Assembly: GCF_018967845.1 (NCBI RefSeq)
Contig: NZ_JAHLZZ010000001.1
Location: 3,782,001-3,846,000 of the forward strand
Length of the DNA stretch: 64,000 bases
Source of the DNA: Hymenobacter siberiensis
Lineage (GTDB): Bacteria; Bacteroidota; Bacteroidia; Cytophagales; Hymenobacteraceae
Direction: 5' to 3'
This document shows, piece after piece, positions 36,147-43,425 of this stretch (its first letter is position 1; every line of letters starts with the position of its first letter). The position numbers and the translations under genes are program-made. Below the pieces are notes generated by a model. That model made no database searches. It worked only from the letters and a program-made list of their open reading frames with translations, and was not told the origin of the DNA.

Positions 36147-36800
36147 CTACGCCACCAGCCCGCGCATGAAGGCATCGGTATAGTCCGGAGCACAGTGCCG
36201 CACGTTGGGCAGGTGCGCGAACTCGGCTTCGGAGTGGGTAGTGGTGAGCACCACGGCCTGCATCCCGGCATTGTGGGCGGCTTCGGCCCCTTTGGGCACG
36301 TCTTCGAACACGATACAACTGGCGGGCGGCACGCCGAGCAGCTCGGCGCAGCGCAGGAAAACTTCGGGATTGGGCTTGCTCACTGTCACGTCATCGGCAC
36401 TCACGATGGCTTGGAAGTAGTGCCGGATTTGGAGGTTATCGAGCACAAAATCAATATTGAACGGGATGGCAGCCGAGCCGATGGCCATGGGAATGCCCTG
36501 CTGATGGGCCTGCTCCAGCAGCTCCATCAGACCCGGCAGCAGCGCCAGGTGCGGCAGAAACTCACGCTGGTAGCGCCGCTCTTTTTCGAGCGAAACCCGG
36601 TCCATCTCCTCGCCCGTGAAGCGGTCGGGGCCGAACATGCGCACCAGCACTTCGCGGTTTTTGCCGTACATCTGGGGCTTCACCTCGTCCCAGCTGAAAC
36701 GGCCGCCCAGGTCTTCGTTGAAGAGCTGCTGCCAGGCGCGGGTGTGGTACTCCATGTCGTGCACCATGGTGCCGTTGAGGTCGAAGATAAAGGCTTTCAT
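36147..36800 (-). CDS. HAD-superfamily hydrolase, beta-phosphoglucomutase-like
   Basis: The 217-residue protein starts MKAFIFDLNGTMVHDMEYH (ATG at 36798-36800; the longer frame to 36875 has no family support). HAD motif I is DLNGT: the nucleophile Asp is kept, but the usual second Asp (DxDGT), the acid/base residue, is Asn. Motif II is AIGSAA, motif III VSKPNPEVFLRC, and motif IV VFEDVPKGAEAA. The cap after motif I is of the helical C1 type. The Asn change may alter the balance between phosphatase and mutase activity. It is monocistronic. Confidence 0.85.
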   Translation of the reverse strand: MKAFIFDLNGTMVHDMEYHTRAWQQLFNEDLGGRFSWDEVKPQMYGKNREVLVRMFGPDRFTGEEMDRVSLEKERRYQREFLPHLALLPGLMELLEQAHQQGIPMAIGSAAIPFNIDFVLDNLQIRHYFQAIVSADDVTVSKPNPEVFLRCAELLGVPPASCIVFEDVPKGAEAAHNAGMQAVVLTTTHSEAEFAHLPNVRHCAPDYTDAFMRGLVA

Positions 36801-36920
36801 AGGAGAATTCGGGGTCTTTGATAGGCGCAAAGAACGGCACGCAATGCTATAAAAGCCGTCATACAGCGGGCACAATGACAGTCATGCAGCGCAGCATGAC
36901 GGGCTGGAAGTTCCTTCTTC

Positions 36921-37120
36921 CTACAGATACACCCGAAACGAGGTGCCCTCGCCCACTTCGCTCTCTACTTCGATGCGCCCGCCGTTGCCCTGCGTAATGC
37001 AGTTGATGAGGTAGAGGCCCACGCCCGTACCCTCGGTGTGGGTGTGGAAGCGACGGAAGAGCTGAAACAGTTCATCCTGATGCCAATGCATATTGAATCC
37101 CAAGCCATTATCCTCTACTA
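36921..37120 (-). pseudogene. C-terminal remnant of a sensor histidine kinase cut by IS630
   Basis: The readable part is VEDNGLGFNMHWHQDELFQL, then RRFHTHTEGTGVGLYLINC and the C-terminal GGRIEVESEVGEGTSFRVYL. These are the G-boxes of a HATPase_c domain, as found in PAS-rich Bacteroidetes kinases. The HisKA and sensor parts are missing: the IS630 element starts right at the V of VEDNG. On the far side of the element the frame stays open for about 40 codons but does not look like a kinase, so upstream DNA was probably lost or rearranged. Confidence 0.8.
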
Positions 37121-38320
37121 GTGTTCTGCCAACTTAATTGCGATGCCAATTGTTAGTTATTTTTCATTTTACGCTCCCCTGATGGCTCGCCTCGCAAAAC
37201 CGGTTTGTTTACCTGCCTCTGACGTATCTCGACTGCGGGCTATCGTCAAAAAAGGCACTCACAAGAGCCGCAAAATCACCCGGGCGCGGGCGCTGCTGTT
37301 GATGGGGGAGGGACAAAGTGCGGCGCAGGTGCAAGCCAGCGCGGGCATTTCCGACAGCCAGTATCACCGTATCAAGCGGCGTTACCTGGCCGAAGGACTG
37401 GACAGGGCGCTGGAAGAGCGCCCCCGCAGCGGGCAGCCCCGAAAGGTGACGGCCACCCTGGAGGCCCGTATTACAAGCTTGTCTTGCAGTGAGTTACCGA
37501 CTGGCGCGGCCCGTTGGACCTTGTCCCTACTTAACGAAAAGCTGATTTCGCTCGACTGCATTGACAAGATTTCGAATGAATCGATTCGACAAGTTTTAAA
37601 AAAAGGAAACTCAAACCCTGGCTGAAACAAATGTGGTGCATTGGCACCATCACGGGCGAATACCTAGCCAACATGGAGGACGTGCCCGACGTGTACCAGC
37701 AACCGGCCGAAGCGGGCGTGGTGCGCCTGTGCTTCGATGAGCGCCCCTGCCAACTGCTCGACCAGGTGCTAACCCCGATACCATCCAAACCCAACGCCAA
37801 AGAACACCAGGAATACCTGCGCAAAGGCGTTTACAACGTCCTGTTGGCCTACAACATCGACACGGGCCAACGCTATTTGCAGGTCACGACGACCAAAACC
37901 AAGGCCGATTACGCGCAATTTATGGACTGGCTCGTGCAAACCCACTACCCCGACGCCCCCAAAATCAAGCTCATCCAGGACAACTACGCGACCCATTCCT
38001 ACGGGGCTTTCTACGAACACCTGCCCTTGGATACGGCCCGCGACCTGCGCCACCGGCTCGAATTCCACTTCACCCCCAAGCACGGGTCTTGGCTCAACAT
38101 GGCCAAAATCGAGTTTTCGGCCTTATCCCGCCAGTGCCTCGACCGCCGCATCGGCACCCAGCAACGCCTCGAAGAGGAAGCCCTCTGTTGGGAGGCTAAA
38201 CGCAATGCGGCCGCCGTCAAAGTCAATTGGTCTTTCACGACCGAAAAAGCCCGGGATAAATTGAAAAACAGGTACGCAGAATTAACGAAAATAACCAGCA
38301 AAACTAAGTCGGTAGAACAC
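37121..38320 (+). mobile_element. IS630-family insertion sequence, 1200 bp
   Basis: The ends are imperfect inverted repeats, GTGTTCTGCCAACTTAA at the left and GTGTTCTACCGACTTAG (minus strand) at the right. TA lies on both sides (37119-37120 and 38321-38322), the standard IS630 target duplication. It encodes one transposase in two frames. Confidence 0.9.
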
Positions 38321-38560
38321 TATTTCATTATCTACCAACGTATCGCCGCGTTGCGGCTCGATGCATTTGTTGTACCCGTCACGCAACAGGGCTTGCCCCG
38401 CACCATACTGCGTTTTGCAAACCACTTCGTGATGAGTATAACGGCGTCAGTCTTAAAGGAAATCCCAACGGGAAAATACTGCGGCCATTTCAGCTGCGCT
38501 GAGCACGTCCCCTTGCATATCAGGACGTTAGGATTTTTCGTTGGTCGTTGCCACATTTAA
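37143..38560 (+). CDS. IS630-family DDE transposase, -1 frameshift, reads out of the element
   Basis: The first frame (37143-37625) is a helix-turn-helix part with ITRARALLLMGEGQSAAQV and RPRSGQPRKVT. At TTAAAAAAAGG (about 37596-37606) a canonical A-AAA-AAG slippery site allows a -1 shift into KRKLKPWLKQMWCIG. The second part has the DDE residues in LCFDERPCQLL, KLIQDNYATHSYG and NMAKIEFSALSRQ. No stop codon occurs before the right end: the frame crosses the inverted repeat (SVEHYF) and continues 79 codons into flanking DNA to 38560. After the final CAC codon a TA target followed by A or G would give a stop; here the next base is T. Confidence 0.85.
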
Positions 38561-38580
38561 CTCCCGACCCTTTCCACGCC

Positions 38581-38771
38581 ATGAAAAACTGCCTGCATCT
38601 CGCCTGAGTACGCCCCCGGCTCCGGCCAGCGGCACCCTCACCATCACCTCCGTCTTCAGCACGCCCCCATACCCCCGCTATGCTTCCGGCACTTTCAGCT
38701 TCACGGGCAGAGCCGCCATCTCTTCGGACAGCAAAACCATCACCGGCACATTCAGCGACGTGAGTTACTGA
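38581..38771 (+). pseudogene. Remnant of a small secreted/lipoprotein gene
   Basis: ATG at 38581 gives only MKNCLHLA before a stop. In another frame, from about 38630 to 38771, GTLTITSVFSTPPYPRYASG and FSFTGRAAISSDSKTITGTF are followed by SDVSY and a stop. This looks like the beta-strand C-terminus of the small Bacteroidetes lipoproteins that end in GTF-x-V-x-Y. The beginning and end seem to be joined by a deletion. The family guess is weak. Confidence 0.4.
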
Positions 38772-38917
38772 CTGCTGCTTCGCAGCAGACTGTAGTCGTG
38801 CAGGAGTAAGCGTACGGAATCGAGAACGTCATGCTGAGCGCAGTCGAAGCATGACCACCTTTTTTGGCTACGGTTACTTTTGCGTGACTACTTACTAGCG
38901 GGTTCTCGGTAGCGCTC

Positions 38918-38963
38918 CACGAAAAAGCCCCCGTTGCGATTCCGCAGCGGGGGCTTTTTCGTG
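38918..38963. terminator. Strong bidirectional terminator hairpin
   Basis: The arms CACGAAAAAGCCCCCGTTGC-G (38918-38938) and its complement (38943-38963) pair over 21 bp with one G-T pair and an ATTC loop. There are A- and T-tracts on both sides. It lies just past the stop of the minus-strand S41 protease. Confidence 0.88.
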
Positions 38964-38979
38964 AGATTTACTTTTCAGC

Positions 38980-41112
38980 CTACTTCAGCTCGTCGCCAAT
39001 CACGGCCACGGCTTCGGCCAGGGCGGGGTCTTTGCGCAGGGGCTTGAGGAAGCGGGCGAGGCGCTTGGCGGCCGTGGAGTCGGATGCCGGGCGGGCATCG
39101 GCGGGCAGAGCGGCCACGTCGAGCACGGCTAGGGCATTCTGGGCGGCCGTTTGCTGCTTGTTGATGGCCCGAGCCTCCACCTGCTGGGTGCGGTAAGCGG
39201 CCAGGTTCAGCGACAGCATGGTTTGCTTCTGGCGGGCGGTGGCGCGCTGGGCGGCCTCGGTAATGAGCTTGAAGCCGGGGCTGGCGGCCACGCGGGCGGC
39301 GCTGTTGGCCTTCAGCGTGGCCAGGGCCGGCAGGGTATTGGTAGGCTGAAACGCGGCGGGCGCAATCTCATCCCAGGGCAGCGGGTATTCCGATTCCTGC
39401 TCGCCCTTGGCGAAGGAAGCCAGGGCATCGGGCACCGTAATGTCGGGCGTCACGCCCTTAAACTGGGTCGAGCCGCCATTCACGCGGTAGAATTTCTGGA
39501 TGGTGAGCTTGAGCGAGCCCAGGGGCTTGAGGCCGCTGGCCTGCGCGTTCACGGCATTGTCCAGGTCAAATACCTGCTGCACCGTGCCTTTGCCATAGGT
39601 AGTGCTGCCCAAGATGATGGCGCGTTGGTAGTCCTGCATGGCGGCCGCCAGAATCTCGGAAGCCGAGGCGCTGTACTTGTTCACCAGCACCACCAGTGGG
39701 CCGGCATACTGCACGGCGGGGTCGGTATCGGCCACGGGCTGGGCCGGGCCACGGCTGGTTTTCACCTGCACCATGGGGCCGGTGGGCACAAACAGGCCGC
39801 CCATGTCCACGGCGTCGCGCAGCGAGCCGCCGCCGTTGTAGCGCAGGTCGAGCACCACGCCGGCCACGTTTTCCTTGCTGAGCTTGGCCAGCTCAGCCTT
39901 CACGTCGGCGGCGCTGCTGCGGCCGCCCTTGCCGCTGAAATCGGCGTAGAAACCGGGCAGGTTGAGGTAGCCATACGTGCGGCCGCCCTGCTTGATGAGG
40001 GCCGACTGGGCGTAGGTTTCCTCAATTACCACCACATCCCGGATGATAGGGATGACCTGGGTAGCCCCGTCGGGCTTGCGCACCGTGAGGCGCACCTCCG
40101 TGCCCTTCGGCCCGCGAATGAGCTTCACGGCCTTATCGAAGCGCATGCCTTCCACGCTCACGGGCTCGGCGGCCCCCTGCGCCACGCGTAGGATGAGGTC
40201 GCCCACTTTCAGCTCGCCCTGCCGCGACGAAGCCGAGCCGGCCACGATGTCGACCACTTTCAGCTTGCCGCCGTCTTCCTGCAACTGCGCGCCCGTGCCC
40301 TCCAGACGGCCGCTCATAGTGATGTCGAAGTTTTCGCGGGCAATGGGTGCGAAATAGTCCGTGTGCGGGTCGTAGCTATTGGCAATGGCCTCGGCGAAGA
40401 CGGCCAGGCGGTCGTTAGCATCGGTTTGCAGCTGGTCGATAAATACGTCGTCGTAGTATTTCAGCACGCGCTTGCGGGCCTCGGCCTCCATCTCGGCGGG
40501 CGTGCGGGTTTTGTCGGTGGTGGTGGCTGGCGAGGCACCAACTTTGTTGGCAGCCAGTGGTTTGTCCTTCTTCTTGGCCTCCTCGTCCATCATTTCCGAG
40601 AGGCGGGCCAGGGTCTGGTACTTCAGCATCTTGCGCCACTGCTCGCGCTGCTCGGCGGCATTGGCGGCGTAGGTGGCCTTGGTGGGGTCGGTTTCCCAGC
40701 TTTCCTGCACCGAAAAATCGAAGGGCTGGGCCAGCAGCTGGCGGTAAAGCACCTGAATCTCGGGCATGCGCTTGGCCAGCAGCTGGCTCGTAGCATCCAG
40801 AAACTCGTGGCTGCCGCCGCGTATCTCATCGTCAATTTTGGTTTTGAACTGGCTGAGCTGGGCCACTTCCGGCACCAGCAGCAGCTGCTTGTTCACATCT
40901 ATGCGCTTGATATACAAGTCGTACACACGTTGCGAAAACTGGTCGTCAATCTTTTCGGGCTGGTAATGAAGCTGGTTCAGGCCCTGCATCATCACGCCGA
41001 GCACTACCTGGTCACGCGTCGGTGTGCCCTGGTACACGGAATAGGAAGCCAGCCCCAGCAGGGCCAGCACGGAGGTGGAATATAATCCCAGTTTGAAGCG
41101 GGGGAATTGCAT
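38980..41112 (-). CDS. Carboxy-terminal processing peptidase (S41A, Prc/Tsp-like)
   Basis: The 710-residue protease starts MQFPRFKLGLYSTSVLALLG, an N-terminal membrane anchor or signal; the longer frame to 41253 was rejected. The order is an N-terminal helical domain (to about 220), a PDZ domain (about 245-340, KVVDIVAGSASSRQGELKVG), and the S41 catalytic domain with YSASASEILAAAMQDYQRA and STTYGKGTVQ, which hold the Ser-Lys dyad in the same arrangement as E. coli Prc. It acts in the periplasm on unstructured C-termini of envelope proteins and peptidoglycan enzymes. Confidence 0.92.
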   Translation of the reverse strand: MQFPRFKLGLYSTSVLALLGLASYSVYQGTPTRDQVVLGVMMQGLNQLHYQPEKIDDQFSQRVYDLYIKRIDVNKQLLLVPEVAQLSQFKTKIDDEIRGGSHEFLDATSQLLAKRMPEIQVLYRQLLAQPFDFSVQESWETDPTKATYAANAAEQREQWRKMLKYQTLARLSEMMDEEAKKKDKPLAANKVGASPATTTDKTRTPAEMEAEARKRVLKYYDDVFIDQLQTDANDRLAVFAEAIANSYDPHTDYFAPIARENFDITMSGRLEGTGAQLQEDGGKLKVVDIVAGSASSRQGELKVGDLILRVAQGAAEPVSVEGMRFDKAVKLIRGPKGTEVRLTVRKPDGATQVIPIIRDVVVIEETYAQSALIKQGGRTYGYLNLPGFYADFSGKGGRSSAADVKAELAKLSKENVAGVVLDLRYNGGGSLRDAVDMGGLFVPTGPMVQVKTSRGPAQPVADTDPAVQYAGPLVVLVNKYSASASEILAAAMQDYQRAIILGSTTYGKGTVQQVFDLDNAVNAQASGLKPLGSLKLTIQKFYRVNGGSTQFKGVTPDITVPDALASFAKGEQESEYPLPWDEIAPAAFQPTNTLPALATLKANSAARVAASPGFKLITEAAQRATARQKQTMLSLNLAAYRTQQVEARAINKQQTAAQNALAVLDVAALPADARPASDSTAAKRLARFLKPLRKDPALAEAVAVIGDELK

Positions 41113-41340
41113 GCGAAAAGGGCTGATGAAGAAAGGAAAGTGGGTTTGGCCGGGGCCGATACCTGCGCCCTGACGGGCCAAAGGGTAAAGATGCTGCTTC
41201 CCTAACCAGAATCGCACCAATAATTGCTCCCAAAGTCGAAAAAGAACCGACAAAGGTTGCGAAATGCGGACGCGGAACGGATTGCTGGACGGATTGCTGG
41301 CGCGCGTCTGCGACGCATGCCGGCAGCAGTGCGGAAGCCC

Positions 41341-42420
41341 TCAGAAGCTCAGCGTGAGCTGCCGGCCGGCCCCCTCCTGCGCATTGCTCAGGTTGGAGAG
41401 CGTGACGCCCAGCAGCCGCACGCCCTTTTCCAGCGGAAACAGCCCTTCCACCAGCTCGCGGCAAATGCGGGCCAGCACCTCCGGCCCTGGCACCAGGCCC
41501 ACGCCGCTGCGGCTGCGCGTGATTTGCTGGAAGTCGCCGAATTTCACCTTCAGCGTCACCGTCCGGCCCCGGATGCCGCTGCGCTGGCAATACTCCCACA
41601 CGTCTTCCAACAGCGGCTGCAGAGCCTCCAGCAGGTCGGCAAATTCGTGCAAATCCTGCCCAAAAGTAGTTTCCGAGCCCATAGATTTGCGCAGGCGGTC
41701 GGCCACCACGGGCCGCTCGTCCTCGCCCCGCGCAATGGCAAAGTAGTAGCGCCCCACCTTGCCAAAGTACTGATGCAGAAAGGCCACCGTCTGCGCCCGC
41801 AAGTCGGCCCCGGTGAAGATGCCCAGCTCGTTCATGCGGGCCGCCGTCACGGGGCCCACGCCGTGGAACTGGCCCACCGCCAGCCCTGCCACAAAGGCCA
41901 ACCCCTGCGCGGGCCGCACCACAAACTGCCCATTGGGCTTGCGGTAGTCGGAGGCCAGCTTGGCCAGAAATTTATTATACGAAATACCCGCCGAGGCCGT
42001 GAGCCCGGTTTCGGCCAGAATTTTGGCCCGGATTTCCCGCGCAATCTGGGTAGCCGAATCCATCTGCTTTAGGTTGAGCGTCACATCGAGGTAGGCCTCG
42101 TCGAGCGACACGGGCTCAATCAATGGCGTGTACTCGGCGAAGATGGCCCGAATCTGCCGCGACACTTCCTTATACGCCGCGAAGCGCGGCGGCACGAACA
42201 CCAGTTCCGGGCATTTGCGCAGCGCCGTGGCGCTCGGCATGGCCGAGCGCACCCCAAATTGCCGGGCCTCATAGCTGGCCGCCGCTACCACGCCCCGCTC
42301 CCGCGCACCGCCCACCGCCACGGGCCGGCCGCGCAGCTCGGGGTGGTCGCGCTGCTCCACCGAAGCATAAAATGCATCCATATCCAAATGAATAATTTTG
42401 CGAATAGAGCTGGCAGTCAC
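41341..42420 (-). CDS. dinB: DNA polymerase IV (Y-family translesion polymerase)
   Basis: The 359-residue polymerase begins with GTG at 42420 (TASSIRKIIHLDMDAFYASV); no ATG is available before the conserved N-terminus. The catalytic carboxylates are in HLDMDAFYASVEQ and SLDEAYLDVT. The thumb/little-finger part ends with SNAQEGAGRQLTLSF, and a consensus beta-clamp peptide (QLTLSF, close to QLxLF) closes the protein. It copies past DNA damage and slips on templates. I saw no LexA-like box upstream, and the 200-bp leader is AT-rich. Confidence 0.94.
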   Translation of the reverse strand: MTASSIRKIIHLDMDAFYASVEQRDHPELRGRPVAVGGARERGVVAAASYEARQFGVRSAMPSATALRKCPELVFVPPRFAAYKEVSRQIRAIFAEYTPLIEPVSLDEAYLDVTLNLKQMDSATQIAREIRAKILAETGLTASAGISYNKFLAKLASDYRKPNGQFVVRPAQGLAFVAGLAVGQFHGVGPVTAARMNELGIFTGADLRAQTVAFLHQYFGKVGRYYFAIARGEDERPVVADRLRKSMGSETTFGQDLHEFADLLEALQPLLEDVWEYCQRSGIRGRTVTLKVKFGDFQQITRSRSGVGLVPGPEVLARICRELVEGLFPLEKGVRLLGVTLSNLSNAQEGAGRQLTLSF

Positions 42421-42629
42421 TATTTTTACTGTTTATTCCAACAAAAAATAAAAGGGCGGCCGCGGAAGGCGGAATCTTTGTTTCCAGCGAGTATGTCGGG
42501 TTTCCAATTGGGGAAATATTATTCCCTTAAAAGATATTTGCCTGATTATCAAAATTTAACAATAAAATAATCTTAAAAATTTATATTTTTATTAATAATT
42601 ATTTTACCTACTTTTGAATTACTGAACCT
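42421..42629. other. AT-rich 209-bp spacer between dinB and the tRNA-like gene
   Basis: The spacer has low GC compared with the surroundings and no coding frame. On the minus strand it is the dinB leader; on the plus strand it is the promoter region of the tRNA-like gene. TACTTTTG (42610-42617) fits the TAnnTTTG -7 element and lies about 13 nt before the tRNA-like 5' end. Confidence 0.45.
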
Positions 42630-42705
42630 TGTGGGGTGGCGGAACTGGCAGACGCGCTAGCCTATCTCGCTAGTAAAATTAGAGGTTCGAGTCCTCTCTC
42701 TACAG
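42630..42705 (+). tRNA. tRNA-like gene with anticodon position AUC (unusual; possibly degenerate tRNA-Leu or tRNA-Undet)
   Basis: The acceptor arms TGTGGGG (42630-42636) and CTCTACA (42698-42704) pair with two G-U. A D-arm of the Leu type (GCGGAACTGGCAGACGC), an anticodon arm CTAGC-CTATCTC-GCTAG (42657-42673) and a T-arm AGAGG-TTCGAGT-CCTCT (42681-42697) are all complete. The anticodon loop gives A-T-C at positions 34-36 and T at 37, which is normally a purine. The variable loop is 7 nt, not the long arm of bacterial tRNA-Leu. A promoter -7 element precedes it and an intrinsic terminator follows, so it is probably transcribed. Confidence 0.7.
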
Positions 42706-42709
42706 CAAC

Positions 42710-42741
42710 AATCCCGGTCGCAGCAACGGCCGGGATTTTTT
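42710..42741 (+). terminator. Intrinsic terminator after the tRNA-like gene
   Basis: The stem AATCCCGG / CCGGGATT (42710-42717, 42730-42737) is followed by a run of T to 42741. It begins 5 nt after the tRNA-like 3' end. Confidence 0.85.
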
Positions 42742-42933
42742 GCGTCTGGGGGTTTTTCTCATGATGCCCAACCGCAGGCGTACCCCGCCGTGGCCAGCCA
42801 AAAGATGCAGCCCGGCCACAACGCCGCAGCCTGCGCCACCCAACCGTCTGCCGGCCCCGCAACCGCCAACACAATTGCTTCGTGCGACTCATCGGCACAT
42901 CCGAAAGTGCCTTCTTGTACGCCTTGCGCTTAC

Positions 42934-43090
42934 CCTAGGCGGTCTGACCGGTTGAAGTGAGCACGATTCTGCCCGGACGACTACCGGTCGGACCGGCGCA
43001 ACCTCCCCAGGCGGTCTGACTGGTTGACGTGAGCACGATTCCGCCCGGACGACTACCGGTCTGACCGCCTAGGGCGGTCAGACCGGCGCA
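42934..43090. repeat. 72-bp tandem repeat with GGTCTGACCGG palindromes
   Basis: AGGCGGTCTGAC starts at 42937 and again at 43009, giving a period of 72 bp; each unit contains GAGCACGATTC, GCCCGGACGACTACCGGTC. The end has the inverted piece GACCGCCTAGGGCGGTCAG. The same words occur at 33848-33890 and 63204-63341. Confidence 0.75.
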
Positions 43091-43314
43091 ATGACTCCGG
43101 ATTTGGGTATGGACAAGTTCTGGTAGGCCTGGCCGCTACTTTTTTCGCTTGTTTTTTAAGCGCATGGCGGCCGGGCTGATTAGGGACCAGCGCGGCACCT
43201 GCCAGCCCAGCCCTCGGGTCTCGACGTGTGCTGTAGGTGTATCAGCAATTACTGAAAATGCTTTACAAGCCAGCCAGTCGCTTTTTTCACCCCAACAGCT
43301 TCGGTACAGGCGGC

Positions 43315-43322
43315 TACATTTG
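43315..43322 (+). promoter_or_regulatory. -7 element TACATTTG upstream of the GH30 gene
   Basis: It fits TAnnTTTG exactly and lies about 104 nt before the GH30 ATG. No good -33 TTG is seen. Confidence 0.4.
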
Positions 43323-43425
43323 CCTGGGCGGCCGGGCGGCCAGGCAATGCAAAAGCCCTTGGGCTGTCGCTTACGCACACGGCTGCATTCCCGGCCCTGC
43401 CACCCTCATCCTTAGCCCTTCCACC

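Larger units (their letters stand above)
42742..43425. other. 684-bp gap: repeats, then GH30 leader
   Basis: No convincing gene is present; the short frames here are low-complexity Pro/Arg translations. The gap holds a two-copy tandem repeat at 42934-43090 and, near the end, a -7 element at 43315 for the GH30 gene. Confidence 0.5.

Noticed and set aside
38332-38556. 74-codon minus-strand frame to the right of IS630
   Set aside because: No homology visible, and its frame is not the one that would continue the truncated kinase.
42630-42705. Calling this simply tRNA-Leu
   Set aside because: The D-arm is Leu-like, but there is no long variable arm and the anticodon loop does not give any Leu anticodon.
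42662-42898. Minus-strand frame over the tRNA-like gene
   Set aside because: It crosses the tRNA-like gene and its terminator and is Arg/Gly-rich; not a protein.
43237-43425. N-terminal extension of the GH30 protein
   Set aside because: It lacks any conserved sequence, contains a promoter element, and would bury the signal peptide that starts at 43426.
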